DNA of 64,000 nucleotides from Thauera butanivorans NBRC 103042 (GCF_001591165.1 NZ_BCUG01000017.1:1-64000); one strand, 5' to 3'; numbered from the stretch's first letter, positions 50,974 through 60,483 are shown. The notes: generated from the sequence alone by a model not told the origin. Numbers and translations: made by a program.

Positions 50974-51177
50974 ATGGCAACTGGTACCGTGAAGTGGTTC
51001 AACGATTCCAAGGGTTTCGGTTTCATCACGCCCGATGATGGCAGCGAGGATCTGTTCGCGCACTTCTCCGCCATCAACATGAGCGGTTTCAAGAGTCTGA
51101 AGGAAGGCGAGAAGGTTTCCTTCGAGGTTACGCAGGGACCCAAGGGCAAGCAGGCATCCAACATCCAGCGCGCCTGA
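50974..51177 (+). CDS. Cold-shock protein (CspA family), 67 aa
   Basis: A single cold-shock domain that binds RNA and ssDNA as an anti-structure chaperone. RNP1 (KGFGFITP, near residues 13-20) and RNP2 (DLFAHFSAI, near 28-36) are intact. The start is [10 protein letters not shown] with GAAGGAA upstream. The length of 67 aa fits. The 163-bp untranslated region before it could be a thermosensitive leader, as for E. coli cspA, but that is not shown. Confidence 0.96.
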   Translation: MATGTVKWFNDSKGFGFITPDDGSEDLFAHFSAINMSGFKSLKEGEKVSFEVTQGPKGKQASNIQRA

Positions 51178-51273
51178 GTCCAGCGTACCTGAAGCCGGAG
51201 ACACCGGAGCCGTATCCGGCGGACATCATGTCTGCTTCATCGTACGTTCGATTTGAAGCAGCGCCGGATGCAA

Positions 51274-51315
51274 AAGGCAGAAGGGCCATCGATCACTCGA
51301 TGGCCCTTCTGCCTT
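51274..51315. terminator. Long bidirectional hairpin between cold-shock gene and rpmG
   Basis: Perfect 19-bp arms (AAGGCAGAAGGGCCATCGA and its complement) close on a TCAC loop between convergent genes. The arm ends supply the short T-runs on each strand. Confidence 0.85.
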
Positions 51316-51384
51316 GGTTCGCTTGCTCTGCTAGCCTGTGCCCTTGGTGCTTCCGGGGCGCTTGCCGTGCCGGCTTCGGCGAGC

Positions 51385-51552
51385 TTACTTCAGCTTGATT
51401 TCCTTGTACGGCACGTGCTTGCGAGCAACGGGATCGTACTTGTTGAATTCGAGCTTTTCCGGGGTGGTGCGCTTGTTCTTCGACGTGGTGTAGAAGTGCC
51501 CCGTACCGGCGGTGGATTCGAGCTTGATCTTTTCGCGGATGCCCTTGGCCAT
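51385..51552 (-). CDS. rpmG: 50S ribosomal protein L33
   Basis: A 55-aa ribosomal protein read by translating the minus strand: it begins [16 protein letters not shown] and ends [12 protein letters not shown]. The pattern [24 protein letters not shown] identifies L33 of the Cys-free type, which needs no zinc. It is 25 bp after rpmB in the standard rpmB-rpmG operon. Confidence 0.97.
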   Translation of the reverse strand: MAKGIREKIKLESTAGTGHFYTTSKNKRTTPEKLEFNKYDPVARKHVPYKEIKLK

Positions 51553-51577
51553 GGCGTTCTCCGTTTAGTGTTGTTGC

Positions 51578-51814
51578 TTACAGCTTCTCGCCGCGGGCGC
51601 GAAGCTCGGCAACGACGACGTCGATGCCCTTCTTGTCGATGGTGCGCAGGCCGGCATTGGAAACGCGCAGGCGGATCCAGCGGTTTTCGCCCTCGCTCCA
51701 GAACCGGCGGTTTTGCAGGTTGGGCAGGAAGCGGCGCTTGGTTTTGTTGTTGGCGTGGGAAACGTTATTTCCCACCATCGGTGCTTTACCGGTCACTTGG
51801 CAGACGCGAGCCAT
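51578..51814 (-). CDS. rpmB: 50S ribosomal protein L28
   Basis: The 78-aa protein starts [32 protein letters not shown], an unmistakable L28 N-terminus, and ends [12 protein letters not shown]. The long open frame upstream (to 52435) is a shadow of radC. It heads the rpmBG operon, downstream of radC as in E. coli and many relatives. Confidence 0.98.
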   Translation of the reverse strand: MARVCQVTGKAPMVGNNVSHANNKTKRRFLPNLQNRRFWSEGENRWIRLRVSNAGLRTIDKKGIDVVVAELRARGEKL

Positions 51815-51936
51815 ACGATGCTCCAGGGGATTCTGATTGCGGAAAACGCACGAGGATACTGCATCCTGGGTCAGGAAGGCAAGTGCCGGGTGCGGGAAAT
51901 TGCTCGTGGGGCCGGCATTGGAACCGATTTCCCGCC

Positions 51937-52614
51937 TCAAAGCAAGCCGCGTTCGGCAAACGAGACCGGCTTGCCGTGCGCGGGGACGACGAAGTGGTCG
52001 AGAACGCGGACGTCGATGAGGGCAAGCGCATCCTTGAGCGTGCGGGTCAGCACTTCGTCGGCCGTGCTCGGTTCGGCGGCGCCGGACGGATGGTTGTGGG
52101 CGAGGATCACCGAAGCGGCGTTGCGCGACAGCACGAGCTTGACGACTTCGCGCGGGTAGACGCTGGTCTGCGTCAAGGTGCCGCGGAACAGGTCCACCGC
52201 CTCGATCAGGCGATGGCGGGCGTCGAGCAGCATGATGCAGAAGGTTTCGTGCGGCAGATGGCCGAGCCGCAGGCCCAGCCAGTCGCGCACGGCCTGGGGC
52301 GAATCGAACAGCGCACGCTCGGACAGCGTTTCGCCCAGCGCGCGCCGCGCCAGTTCCATGACGGCCTGCAGTTGGGCATACTTCGCCAGCCCCATGCCGG
52401 GCAGGGCGGCGAAGTCGCTCGCGCTGGCCGAGCACAGCCGGGTCAGGGAGCCGAAATGGCTGATCAACTGCCGTGCGAGATCGACCGCGGTATGGCCCCG
52501 GATGCCGACGCGCAGGAACAGGGCGAGGAGCTCGGCGTCGGACAGGGCGCCCGCACCGCGGGCGAGGAGTTTTTCGCGGGGGCGTTCGTCTGCGGGCCAG
52601 TCGGTGATTGCCAT
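51937..52614 (-). CDS. radC: RadC family JAMM protein
   Basis: A UPF0758/RadC protein with an N-terminal helix-hairpin-helix region ([21 protein letters not shown], near residues 70-90) and a C-terminal JAMM metalloprotease-like motif [15 protein letters not shown] (near residue 173). The historic link to recombination repair was mistaken and the activity is undefined. The length is 225 aa. It is divergent from coaBC, the conserved arrangement. Confidence 0.94.
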   Translation of the reverse strand: MAITDWPADERPREKLLARGAGALSDAELLALFLRVGIRGHTAVDLARQLISHFGSLTRLCSASASDFAALPGMGLAKYAQLQAVMELARRALGETLSERALFDSPQAVRDWLGLRLGHLPHETFCIMLLDARHRLIEAVDLFRGTLTQTSVYPREVVKLVLSRNAASVILAHNHPSGAAEPSTADEVLTRTLKDALALIDVRVLDHFVVPAHGKPVSFAERGLL

Positions 52615-52740
52615 GGGCGCGGGTTCCTTCAGGCTGGCGGGGAAGGCTGATTGCCGAAGATGCAGGCTCTCCGGCAGGCTGCTTCCGCCCGGGATTGTCG
52701 TCGAATGCAGCGCGGTGCTGCGGGATTATAAGCTGATGTC

Positions 52741-53937
52741 ATGAATACACTACAGGGCAGGAAGATCGTCGTCGGTGTGACGGGCGGCGTGGCGGCCTAC
52801 AAGGCGGCGGAGCTGGTGCGGCTGCTGGGCAAGGCGGGAGCGGACGTACACGTCGTGCTGACCGAGGCGGGCGCGCGCTTCGTGACCGCGGTCACGTTCC
52901 AGGCGCTGTCGGGCAACCCGGTCTGGAGCGACCTGTGGGATGCGCGCATGCCGAACAACATGGCGCACATCGATCTCGGCCGCGACGTGGATGCCATCCT
53001 GGTGGCGCCGGCCACGGCCGACTTCATCGCCCGGCTCGCCCAGGGGCGGGCGGACGATCTGCTGACCACGCTGTGCCTGGCCCGGGACGTGCCGCTGATC
53101 GTCGCCCCGGCGATGAACCGGCAGATGTGGGAGGCGCCGGCCACCCAGCGCAACGTGGCATTGGTGCGCGGCGATGGCGTCACGCTGTTCGGCCCGGCGG
53201 CAGGCGAGCAGGCCTGCGGCGAGGTCGGCATGGGGCGGATGCTCGAAGCCGAGGAACTGCTCGAACACCTGGAAGCGTATTTCGTCGCCAAGCGCCTGGC
53301 CGGCCGCAAGGTCGTGCTGACCGCCGGCCCGACTTTCGAGGCGATCGATCCGGTGCGCGGCATCACCAACATCAGTTCGGGCAAGATGGGCTATGCGCTG
53401 GCGCGCGCCTGCGCCCAGGCGGGCGCCGAGGTCGTGCTGGTGAGCGGGCCGGTCGCGCTGCCGGTGCCGGCCGGCGTCCGGCGGATCGGCGTGGCGGGCG
53501 CGCGCGACATGCGCGACGCGGTGCATGCGGCGCTGCCGGGGGCGGACGTGTTCATCGGCGTCGCCGCGGTGGCCGACTACCGGCCGCTGGAAGTCGCCGA
53601 GCACAAGATGAAAAAAAAGGATGGCATCCTGACGCTGGAACTGACCCAGAATCCGGACATCCTGGCCGAAGTCGCGGCCTTGCCGGATGCGCCTTTCTGC
53701 GTCGGTTTCGCTGCCGAGAGCCGGGATCTCGACGCCTACGCCGAAGGCAAGCGGCAGAAGAAGCGCCTGCCGATGCTGGTGGGCAACCTGGTGCAGGACG
53801 GCATGGGTTCGGACGACAACGTGGTCGTGCTGTACGACGATGCGGGCCGCCATCCGCTGCCGCGGGCGCCGAAAACCGAGCTCGCCCGCGGCATCGTCGA
53901 GCACCTGGCCGGCCTGCTGGAAGCGGCGGGGCGCTGA
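52741..53937 (+). CDS. coaBC: Bifunctional phosphopantothenoylcysteine decarboxylase/synthetase
   Basis: This enzyme carries out two steps of coenzyme A synthesis. The N-terminal CoaC flavoprotein (about residues 1-185) has [16 protein letters not shown], the catalytic-His region [12 protein letters not shown] and the substrate-clamp PAMNRQMWE. The C-terminal CoaB part (about 190-398) has [20 protein letters not shown] and AVADYRP with the KMKKKDG loop. The length is 398 aa. dut follows at 52 bp. Confidence 0.97.
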   Translation: MNTLQGRKIVVGVTGGVAAYKAAELVRLLGKAGADVHVVLTEAGARFVTAVTFQALSGNPVWSDLWDARMPNNMAHIDLGRDVDAILVAPATADFIARLAQGRADDLLTTLCLARDVPLIVAPAMNRQMWEAPATQRNVALVRGDGVTLFGPAAGEQACGEVGMGRMLEAEELLEHLEAYFVAKRLAGRKVVLTAGPTFEAIDPVRGITNISSGKMGYALARACAQAGAEVVLVSGPVALPVPAGVRRIGVAGARDMRDAVHAALPGADVFIGVAAVADYRPLEVAEHKMKKKDGILTLELTQNPDILAEVAALPDAPFCVGFAAESRDLDAYAEGKRQKKRLPMLVGNLVQDGMGSDDNVVVLYDDAGRHPLPRAPKTELARGIVEHLAGLLEAAGR

Positions 53938-53989
53938 GGCCTGCCCCGAACACCGGACGTGCGCTGCGGCGCCGGCCAAGGAGATGAAA

Positions 53990-54439
53990 ATGCATCGCAT
54001 CGACGTGAAACTGCTCGACGAACGGCTCAAGGCGCATCCGCCGGCCTATGCCACCAGCGGGGCCGCCGGCCTCGACCTGCGGGCCTGCCTGCCGGCGCCG
54101 ATCACCCTGCATCCGGGGGAAACCACGCTGGTGCCCAGCGGGCTGGCGATCCATCTGGCCGATCCGGGCCTGGCGGCGATGGTGCTGCCGCGTTCCGGGC
54201 TGGGCCACAAGCACGGCATCGTGCTGGGCAACCTGGTCGGCCTGATCGATTCGGATTACCAGGGGCAGATCTTCGTTTCGGTGTGGAACCGCGGGCGCGC
54301 CAGTTTCACCATCCAGCCGATGGAGCGGATCGCACAGCTGGTGGTGGTGCCGGTACTGCAGGTCGGCTTCAACGTCGTCGACGATTTCGATGCCAGCGAG
54401 CGCGGCGCCGGCGGTTTCGGCAGCACCGGCAAGCACTGA
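53990..54439 (+). CDS. dut: dUTP diphosphatase
   Basis: The homotrimeric enzyme hydrolyses dUTP to dUMP, keeping uracil out of DNA. Motif 1 (AAGLDLRA, near residue 24), motif 2 ([10 protein letters not shown]), motif 3 ([13 protein letters not shown]) and the C-terminal P-loop-like motif 5 ([10 protein letters not shown]) are all present. The start [13 protein letters not shown] uses AAGGAG six bases upstream and gives 149 aa. Its stop overlaps the next gene's ATG (TGATG). Confidence 0.97.
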   Translation: MHRIDVKLLDERLKAHPPAYATSGAAGLDLRACLPAPITLHPGETTLVPSGLAIHLADPGLAAMVLPRSGLGHKHGIVLGNLVGLIDSDYQGQIFVSVWNRGRASFTIQPMERIAQLVVVPVLQVGFNVVDDFDASERGAGGFGSTGKH

Positions 54440-54903
54440 TGCAGCATCCGGGCATTCCGACCGGCGTGCACGTCGTCTGCGAGCGCGAAGGCCGGGTGCT
54501 GCTGATGCGCCGTGCCGGCACGGGCTTCTTCGACGGGCGCTACAGCCTGCCCGGCGGGCACGTCGAGCCGGGCGAATCGGTCCTTGCCGCTGCAGTGCGC
54601 GAACTGCGCGAGGAAACCGGCCTGTCGGTGCTCGAGCGCGATCTCGAATGGCTGGGGGTGGTGCATCGCCTGTCGGACACCAATCGCATCGACTTCTTCG
54701 TGCGTGCGGCCCGCTGGAGCGGCGAGCCGGAGAACCTCGAGCCCGGCAAATGCGACGACATGGTGTGGTGCGCACGCAAGCAGTTGCCCCAGCCGATGGT
54801 TGCCTACGTCGAGGCCGCGCTGTGGCAGGCACAGGCGCCGTGGATGCTGGAACTCGGCTGGTCCTGCACGACAGGCCGCATTCAGCGCTGCGGTGGATTC
54901 TGA
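54439..54903 (+). CDS. Nudix hydrolase, 154 aa
   Basis: The Nudix box is complete ([24 protein letters not shown], near residues 37-60). The rest resembles MutT-like or dihydroneopterin-triphosphate-type enzymes of broad substrate range, so no substrate is proposed. It is translationally coupled to dut through a TGATG overlap, which suggests a nucleotide-pool sanitising role together with dut; that is inference. Confidence 0.88.
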   Translation: MQHPGIPTGVHVVCEREGRVLLMRRAGTGFFDGRYSLPGGHVEPGESVLAAAVRELREETGLSVLERDLEWLGVVHRLSDTNRIDFFVRAARWSGEPENLEPGKCDDMVWCARKQLPQPMVAYVEAALWQAQAPWMLELGWSCTTGRIQRCGGF

Positions 54904-54955
54904 TATTTTCCCTCGTGCCGGGTTTGATTCTCTTGCCGCGGAGCGCCATGGGGGA

Positions 54956-55579
54956 ATGATGAAAATGTGGAAGAAGACCGTGTCGGCGGCAGGCTTTGCC
55001 TGCTGTCTATCTTTTGCTGCAACTGCCGCGGATTTGCCCGAAGTCGATCTGGAGCGGGCTGCGCAGATCAGCGCCGGACGCTGTTCGCTGTGCCATGGGG
55101 CGGACGGGGAGAGTGCATCGGCCCTGTATCCGCGGCTGGCGGGCCAGCATCACCAGTACATCGCCAGGCAACTGGCGGACTTCCAGTCCGGCCGGCGCAA
55201 GAGCGACACCATGGCCAGCATGGCGGAGGGCCTGACGCCCGAGGAAATGCTGGCGCTGGGCGTGTTCTTCGAAAGCAAGCCGACCAAGCCACGCCAGGCA
55301 CGCGATGCCGAACTCGCCGGCGTGGGGCGCTTCGTGTTTCATCGGGGCAACGAGGAATCGGGCGTGCCCGCCTGCGCTTCCTGTCATGGCGAGCGGGGGC
55401 TCGGCACCGACCAGTTGCCCAGGCTCGCCGGACAGGTGCCCAAGTACATCGAGAGCCAGTTGAAATCCTTCGGCCAGCGCGAGCGTACCAACGACAACGC
55501 AGTCATGCATTCGATCGCGTCGAAGCTGACCGAACTGGAGATCAAGGCCGTATCGCTCTACGTCAGCACGCTGGACTGA
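54956..55579 (+). CDS. Dihaem c4-type cytochrome c, 207 aa
   Basis: The signal peptide (AAGFACCLSFAATAAD, cut near residue 25) is followed by two similar c-type domains, each with a haem site: CSLCH (Cys43, Cys46, His47) and CASCH (Cys140, Cys143, His144). The tandem layout is that of cytochrome c4, an electron donor to terminal oxidases. Three nearby ATGs (54956, 54959, 54965) could start it. It lies beside the fccAB/sox region and could accept electrons from it, but it is also next to the dut operon, so this is inference. Confidence 0.9.
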   Translation: MMKMWKKTVSAAGFACCLSFAATAADLPEVDLERAAQISAGRCSLCHGADGESASALYPRLAGQHHQYIARQLADFQSGRRKSDTMASMAEGLTPEEMLALGVFFESKPTKPRQARDAELAGVGRFVFHRGNEESGVPACASCHGERGLGTDQLPRLAGQVPKYIESQLKSFGQRERTNDNAVMHSIASKLTELEIKAVSLYVSTLD

Positions 55580-55646
55580 TCCCCGGGTTGCTCGGCCTTG
55601 TTCTCGCTTCGAATGCAGGCCGGCATGAGCGGGCAGGGATGAAAAA

Positions 55647-55677
55647 ACGGGAGCGGGCCGATGGCCGCGCTCCCGTT
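55647..55677 (-). terminator. Rho-independent terminator of fccAB
   Basis: On the minus strand an AACGGGAGCG / CGCTCCCGTT stem ends in six T, 21 bp after the flavoprotein stop. It also faces the cytochrome c4 gene convergently. Confidence 0.88.
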
Positions 55678-55697
55678 CTCGAAGCGGAGATGATGTC

Positions 55698-56975
55698 TCA
55701 GGCCAGCATGTCGGCCCAGATGTTCCTCGCCCAGGCCAGTGCCGCCTTGCCTTCGATCTCGTTGGCGGCTGCCGATACGCCGCCTGCGCCCTGTACCGGC
55801 ATCGGCTGCTTCTTCTCGGCGTCGTACTGGTGCACCGAGGCGACGTGGATGACGTTGCGGTCGTCGACGAAGCTGTAGCAGGTGTTCATCACCACCGGCG
55901 CCGGGTTGGGGGCGATGCCGTCGAACAGGTTCAGGATCGCCGCCGCCGCCACCTTGGCGTGCTGGTTGGCCATGTGGCCGGACTTCGGCATCGTCGGCGC
56001 CGGGAACAGCGCGTCGCCCAGCACATGCACGCCCGGCACGCCCTTGGCTTCCATCGTCAGCCAGTCGATGTCGACCCAGCGCTCGTTGATCAGCGGCAGG
56101 CCGGCCTTCAGCGCGATGTCGCCGGCCCGCATCGGCGGGATCACGTTCAGCACATCGGCCTTGACGCTGTCGAATTCGAGTTCGGCGGTGAGGCTGGCCG
56201 CATCGACGCTCTGCAGCGAGCTGTTGGGCACGTACTCGATCAGGCCCTTGTAGCTTTCGAAAGCCTTGGTGAACAGCCCCTTCTTCGACTGGATTTCTTC
56301 GTTGGAATCGAGCACCAGCACTTTGGATTTCGGCTTGGCGGCGCGCAGGTAATTGGCGACGACGCAGGCGCGCTCGTAGGGGCCGGGCGGGCAGCGGTAG
56401 GGCACCTTGGGAATGTGCAGCGCGAACACGCCGCCATCGGCCATGTCCTGCAACTGCTTGCGCAGCAGCACGGTCTGGGGGCCGGCCTTCCAGGCGTGCG
56501 GGATGCGCTCTTGATTGCCGTCCAGTCCGCCGACTGCACCGGGGATGAAATCGATGCCGGGCGACAGCACCAGGCGGTCGTAGCCCAGCGAACCGTTCCG
56601 CGCCGTGGCGACCGTGCGCTTGTCGGTGTCGATGGCGGTGACTTCGTCGGTGACGATACGAACGCCCCATTTCGACTTCAGGTTGTCGTAGCCGACCGTG
56701 ATGTCTTCCATCTGCTTGACGCCGCCGATCACGAGGTTCGAGATCGGGCATGAGATGAAAACGGGGTTGCGCTCGATCAGCGTCACGTCGACCGTGCCAT
56801 TGCTCCACATGCGCAGGTACTTGGCCGCGGTCGCGCCGCCGTAGCCGCCGCCGACGATGACGACGTGGCCCCGGCTCTTGCCGCCCGCCGTGGCACAGGC
56901 GGACAGTCCGGCGAGCGTGGTGCTGCCTGCTGCGGCGATGCCGGCGGTCTTGAGAAAATCGCGTCTGGTGAACAT
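55698..56975 (-). CDS. soxF: Sulfide dehydrogenase flavoprotein subunit (FccB/SoxF)
   Basis: This FAD-binding flavocytochrome c subunit oxidises sulfide to sulfur and passes electrons to a small cytochrome. A Tat signal (RRDFLK, residues 4-9) is followed by LSAC at residues 24-27, which also fits a lipobox. The Rossmann motif HVVIVGGGYGGATAAKYL lies near 37-55. Redox cysteines are in ISCPISNLVIGG (Cys76) and MNTCYSF near residue 350. The length of 425 aa fits. It follows its cytochrome partner gene by 15 bp. Confidence 0.93.
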   Translation of the reverse strand: MFTRRDFLKTAGIAAAGSTTLAGLSACATAGGKSRGHVVIVGGGYGGATAAKYLRMWSNGTVDVTLIERNPVFISCPISNLVIGGVKQMEDITVGYDNLKSKWGVRIVTDEVTAIDTDKRTVATARNGSLGYDRLVLSPGIDFIPGAVGGLDGNQERIPHAWKAGPQTVLLRKQLQDMADGGVFALHIPKVPYRCPPGPYERACVVANYLRAAKPKSKVLVLDSNEEIQSKKGLFTKAFESYKGLIEYVPNSSLQSVDAASLTAELEFDSVKADVLNVIPPMRAGDIALKAGLPLINERWVDIDWLTMEAKGVPGVHVLGDALFPAPTMPKSGHMANQHAKVAAAAILNLFDGIAPNPAPVVMNTCYSFVDDRNVIHVASVHQYDAEKKQPMPVQGAGGVSAAANEIEGKAALAWARNIWADMLA

Positions 56976-56990
56976 CGTCCTGTCTCTCCC

Positions 56991-57290
56991 TTATTTCTGC
57001 GCCGCGAACCAGGCGGTGATGAGCGTGAGCTGTTCATCGGTGTAGCCCTTGACGATCTGGTGCATGATCGTCGCCGGCTTGTCGCCCGACTTGAAGTCCA
57101 TCAGCTTCTGCATCAGCTTGTCCTGGGCTTCACCGGCGAGAGAGTCCATGCCGCCGACGCTGTGTCCGTTGGTGCCGTGACAGTTCGCGCAGGTGGCGGC
57201 GAGGTTGCGGGCCAGATTGGGGTCCTGGGCCTGCGCCGCAGCGCTGAGCCCGACGAGGCCGAGCATGGCCAGGGCGTGCTTGAGATTCAC
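56991..57290 (-). CDS. Small monohaem cytochrome c, flavocytochrome c partner (FccA/SoxE-like)
   Basis: The GTG start at 57290 is chosen because GGAGGG lies eight bases upstream and the product then begins with a clean signal peptide (MNLKHALAMLGLVGLSAAAQAQ). The mature protein is about 77 aa with one haem site, CANCH (Cys34, Cys37, His38). It is the electron acceptor expected for the FccB flavoprotein, whose gene follows. Longer in-frame upstream sequence crosses the promoter and is not coding. Confidence 0.88.
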   Translation of the reverse strand: MNLKHALAMLGLVGLSAAAQAQDPNLARNLAATCANCHGTNGHSVGGMDSLAGEAQDKLMQKLMDFKSGDKPATIMHQIVKGYTDEQLTLITAWFAAQK

Positions 57291-57482
57291 AAGGATGTCC
57301 CTCCGATTCTTGTACCGATATGGAGTGCGCCAGGCCCCGAAAGGGCCGCCCGGCGCGCATTCTGTGTGCAGGCGAGGGCCGGCGACGCAGAGTATAGCCA
57401 CATCGATGCTGCGGCATGCGCAAGCTTTCCGCATTGCTTTGCAGGAATCGCGGCCAATGCTGCGCTGCATAAATATTAGTTC

Positions 57483-57511
57483 TTGACTATATTTTGATGT
57501 GCTTTTAGATT
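57483..57511 (+). promoter_or_regulatory. Sigma-70 promoter of the sox operon
   Basis: TTGACT (-35, 57483-57488) and TAGATT (-10, 57506-57511) are exactly 17 bp apart, 67 bp upstream of soxC, in the most AT-rich part of the intergenic region. A TTTAGA-TTGAG-TCTAAA dyad (57504-57520) overlaps the -10. Confidence 0.65.
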
Positions 57512-57520
57512 GAGTCTAAA
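57504..57520. promoter_or_regulatory. Inverted repeat over the sox -10 element
   Basis: A perfect 6-5-6 dyad (TTTAGA/TCTAAA) covers the -10. A second dyad AATGC-N8-GCATT lies just downstream (57527-57544). Both are placed to act as repressor operators. In other bacteria an ArsR-type SoxR represses sox, but no such gene is in this window. Confidence 0.5.
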
Positions 57521-57577
57521 TAGGCAAATGCATTCATAAGCATTACTGATAGCGTATCCGGAGGGGGGATTGCACGC

Positions 57578-58915
57578 ATGGCAGACATCGATGCCCGGTT
57601 TGGCCGGGTGAGGCCGGCACCGGAGAATTTCCTCACCGCCGAGCAGATCGTGGCGGTGAAGGACGGGCGGCGGGATTTCCTGCGCAAGGCCTTTCTGGCC
57701 GCTTCGGCGGCGATGGCGGTACCCGCAGCGGTGCGCGCTGCGGGCGAGGGTGATCCTGCGATCCTGAACCTGCCGCCGTGGAGCACTTCGCTCGGCCTGC
57801 CGGTGGCGGCGAACCCCTACGGCATGCCGTCGAGGTACGAGCGCGGCCTGCGGCGGCGCGAGAGCCCGGGCCTGACACGGGTCGGCGGCTCGTCGGTGGC
57901 GTTCACGCCCTTGCAGGGGCTGTTCGGCATCATCACGCCTTCCGGCCTGCATTTCGAGCGTCATCACCAGGGTTGGCACGACGTCGATCCGTCGAAGCAC
58001 CGCCTGATGATCAACGGCCTGGTCAGGACCAATGCGGTGTTCACGATGGACGATCTGATGCGCCTGCCGTCGGTGTCGCGCATCCACTTCATCGAGTGCG
58101 GCGCCAATACCGGCATGGAGTGGGGCAACGTCGCGGTGCCCACCGTCCAGTACTCGCACGGCATGCTCTCCTGTTCGGAGTTCACCGGTGTGCCGCTGAA
58201 GGAAATCCTCGACATGTGCGGTGCCGACTACAAGCAAGGCCGCTACGTGCTGGCCGAAGGCGCCGATGGCTCGTCGATGACCCGTACCATCCCGATGGAA
58301 CTGATCGAGTCCGGCGAAGTCTTCGTCGCCTATGGCATGAACGGCGAGATGCTGCGTCCCGAGAACGGCTATCCGCTGCGCCTCGTGGTGCCGGGCGTGC
58401 AGGGCGTGAGCTGGGTGAAGTGGCTGCGCCGCATCGAGGTCGGCGACAAGCCCTGGGCGACCAAGGACGAGGCGGTGCATTACATCGACCTGATGCCGGA
58501 TGGCCTGCACCGCCAGTACACCTCGGTGCAGGAATGCAAATCGGTCATCACCACGCCGTCGGGCGGCCAACTGCTGCTCGACAAGGGCTTCTACAACATC
58601 TCCGGCATGGCCTGGTCGGGGCGCGGCAGGATCACCCGCGTCGATGTCTCCACCGATGGCGGCATCAACTGGCGCGAGGCGCGGCTGGAGACGCCGGTGC
58701 TGTCGAAGGCGGTCACGCGCTTCAACATCGGCTGGGTGTGGGACGGCAAGCCCGCCATCCTGCAGTCGCGCGCGGTGGATGAAACCGGCCATGTCCAGCC
58801 GAGCTACGGCCAGTTGCGCAAGGTGCGCGGCACCCGGTCCATCTACCACAACAATGCCATCCAGTCCTGGAAGGTGGTCGAGTCCGGGGAGGTCAGCAAT
58901 GTCCAGGTTCTGTAA
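57578..58915 (+). CDS. soxC: Sulfane dehydrogenase molybdenum subunit SoxC
   Basis: SoxC, with SoxD, oxidises the sulfane sulfur on SoxY with release of six electrons. It belongs to the sulfite-oxidase fold family. A Tat signal starts at RRDFLRK (residues 31-37), and the molybdenum-ligating Cys is Cys174 in HFIECGANTGMEWGN. A C-terminal dimerisation domain begins near residue 330 (ITRVDVSTDGGINWREARL). The length is 445 aa. GGAGGG lies 15 bp upstream. It is the first gene of soxCDYZAXB; having soxCD predicts full oxidation of thiosulfate to sulfate without sulfur globules. Confidence 0.96.
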   Translation: MADIDARFGRVRPAPENFLTAEQIVAVKDGRRDFLRKAFLAASAAMAVPAAVRAAGEGDPAILNLPPWSTSLGLPVAANPYGMPSRYERGLRRRESPGLTRVGGSSVAFTPLQGLFGIITPSGLHFERHHQGWHDVDPSKHRLMINGLVRTNAVFTMDDLMRLPSVSRIHFIECGANTGMEWGNVAVPTVQYSHGMLSCSEFTGVPLKEILDMCGADYKQGRYVLAEGADGSSMTRTIPMELIESGEVFVAYGMNGEMLRPENGYPLRLVVPGVQGVSWVKWLRRIEVGDKPWATKDEAVHYIDLMPDGLHRQYTSVQECKSVITTPSGGQLLLDKGFYNISGMAWSGRGRITRVDVSTDGGINWREARLETPVLSKAVTRFNIGWVWDGKPAILQSRAVDETGHVQPSYGQLRKVRGTRSIYHNNAIQSWKVVESGEVSNVQVL

Positions 58916-59963
58916 GACGCTGATCGCTCTCGGGATCCTTGCCGCCGCGGCTTCGGCGGCAGCTTTCGATCGCTATCCGGGCATCGGCCGCGCGGCGACC
59001 GAGGCCGAAGTGCGCGCCTGGGACATCGACGTGCGGCCGGATTTCACCGGCCTGCCGAAAGGTTCCGGCGACGTCGATCGCGGCATGGAATTGTGGGAAG
59101 CTCATTGCGCGAGCTGCCACGGCATCTTCGGCGAGTCCAACGAGGTGTTCACACCTATCGCCGGCGGCACCACGCTGCAAGACATCGAGACCGGCCGCGT
59201 CGCGGCGCTGATCGATGGCTCCTTCCCGCAGCGCACAACCTTGATGAAGGTACCGACGGTGTCGACGCTGTTCGACTACATCCAGCGCGCGATGCCCTGG
59301 ACTGCGCCGAAGTCGCTCGCGCCCGACGACGTCTATGCGGTTCTTGCCTACCTGCTGAACCTGGGCGAAATCGTGCCGGTCGACTACGTGCTGAGCGACG
59401 AGAACATCCACGAAGTGCAGGCGCGCATGCCCAACCGCAACGGCATGACGACCGAGCACGGCATGTGGCCGGGCGCGCCCTCGTCCGGTGGCGGCCTCGG
59501 CAACGGTGGCAAGCCCGACGTCGTCAATGTGGTCTGCATGAAGGACTGCAAGGAGAAGGTGGAGATCGCCTCGGCGCTGCCCGACTATGCGCAGGATGCC
59601 CACGGCAACCTGGCGGAGCAGAACCGCCCGGTGGGCCAGACGCGCGGCAAACCCACCGGCGCGCCGGAGCCTGCGGAAGGCAGCGATGCCGTCGCCGCAG
59701 CCTCCGCCGTGCTGGCGCTTGCCAACGAAAAGGGCTGCATGGCCTGCCATGGCGTCGAGAAAGGGATCGTCGGTCCCGGTTACAATGAAATTGCCCAAAA
59801 ATACCGGGGGCAGGCCGATGCCGCGGCGAAGCTGGCCGCCAAGGTGAAGGCCGGCGGCCAGGGCGTCTGGGGGGCGGTGCCGATGCCGCCCCAAGGGCAT
59901 GTCGCCGACGGCGACATCGAACGGCTGGTCGAATGGATTTTGCAGGGCGCGAAAGCGCAGTAA
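58899..59963 (+). CDS. soxD: Sulfane dehydrogenase dihaem cytochrome subunit SoxD
   Basis: The electron-transfer partner of SoxC. After a signal peptide (LIALGILAAAASAAAFD) two haem sites appear: CASCH (Cys70, Cys73, His74) and CMACH (Cys280, Cys283, His284), separated by a long linker, as in dihaem SoxD. The start overlaps the end of soxC by 17 bp, indicating coupling. The length is 354 aa. Confidence 0.95.
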   Translation: MSRFCKTLIALGILAAAASAAAFDRYPGIGRAATEAEVRAWDIDVRPDFTGLPKGSGDVDRGMELWEAHCASCHGIFGESNEVFTPIAGGTTLQDIETGRVAALIDGSFPQRTTLMKVPTVSTLFDYIQRAMPWTAPKSLAPDDVYAVLAYLLNLGEIVPVDYVLSDENIHEVQARMPNRNGMTTEHGMWPGAPSSGGGLGNGGKPDVVNVVCMKDCKEKVEIASALPDYAQDAHGNLAEQNRPVGQTRGKPTGAPEPAEGSDAVAAASAVLALANEKGCMACHGVEKGIVGPGYNEIAQKYRGQADAAAKLAAKVKAGGQGVWGAVPMPPQGHVADGDIERLVEWILQGAKAQ

Positions 59964-59985
59964 CAGCTCTATAAGGAGAGACGGG

Positions 59986-60453
59986 ATGAATCATCAACGC
60001 AGGGATGCCCTGAAGGCAGGCGGTGGCCTGGGGGTGCTCGGGCTGCTGGCCACGGTGGGCCTGATCAGGCCGGAAACGGCTCACGCGGCCTGGAACGAGC
60101 AGGCCTTCGGCGCCAAGAGCCTGGATGCGGCGTTCGAAGTGCTCGGTGCCGGCAAGCCGGCCGTGAGCGACGACGTGGTCCTCAACACGCCGGACATCGC
60201 CGAGAACGGTGCCGTGGTACCGGTCGGCGTGGTCAGCAAGCTTCCGGGAACCGAATACGTCGCGATCATGATCGAGAAGAATCCGTACATGCTCGCCGCC
60301 AGCTTCACGATTCCCGAAGGTACCCAGGCCGAGGTGCAGACGCGCGTCAAGATGGGGCAGACCTCGGACGTCTATGCCCTGGTCAAGGCCGACGGCAAGT
60401 TCTACATGGCCAAGAAAGAAGTCAAGGTCACGCTCGGCGGCTGCGGCGGCTGA
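59986..60453 (+). CDS. soxY: Sulfur-carrier protein SoxY
   Basis: SoxY carries the sulfur substrate covalently on the Cys of its C-terminal GGCGG swinging arm, seen here as the last residues (VTLGGCGG, Cys153). A Tat-type signal (QRRDALKAGGGLG) exports it, probably with SoxZ. AAGGAG precedes the ATG of MNHQRRD. The length is 155 aa. soxZ follows at 30 bp. Confidence 0.97.
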   Translation: MNHQRRDALKAGGGLGVLGLLATVGLIRPETAHAAWNEQAFGAKSLDAAFEVLGAGKPAVSDDVVLNTPDIAENGAVVPVGVVSKLPGTEYVAIMIEKNPYMLAASFTIPEGTQAEVQTRVKMGQTSDVYALVKADGKFYMAKKEVKVTLGGCGG

Positions 60454-60483
60454 TCGACGAAGAGATTCAGGAGAAATATCGAA

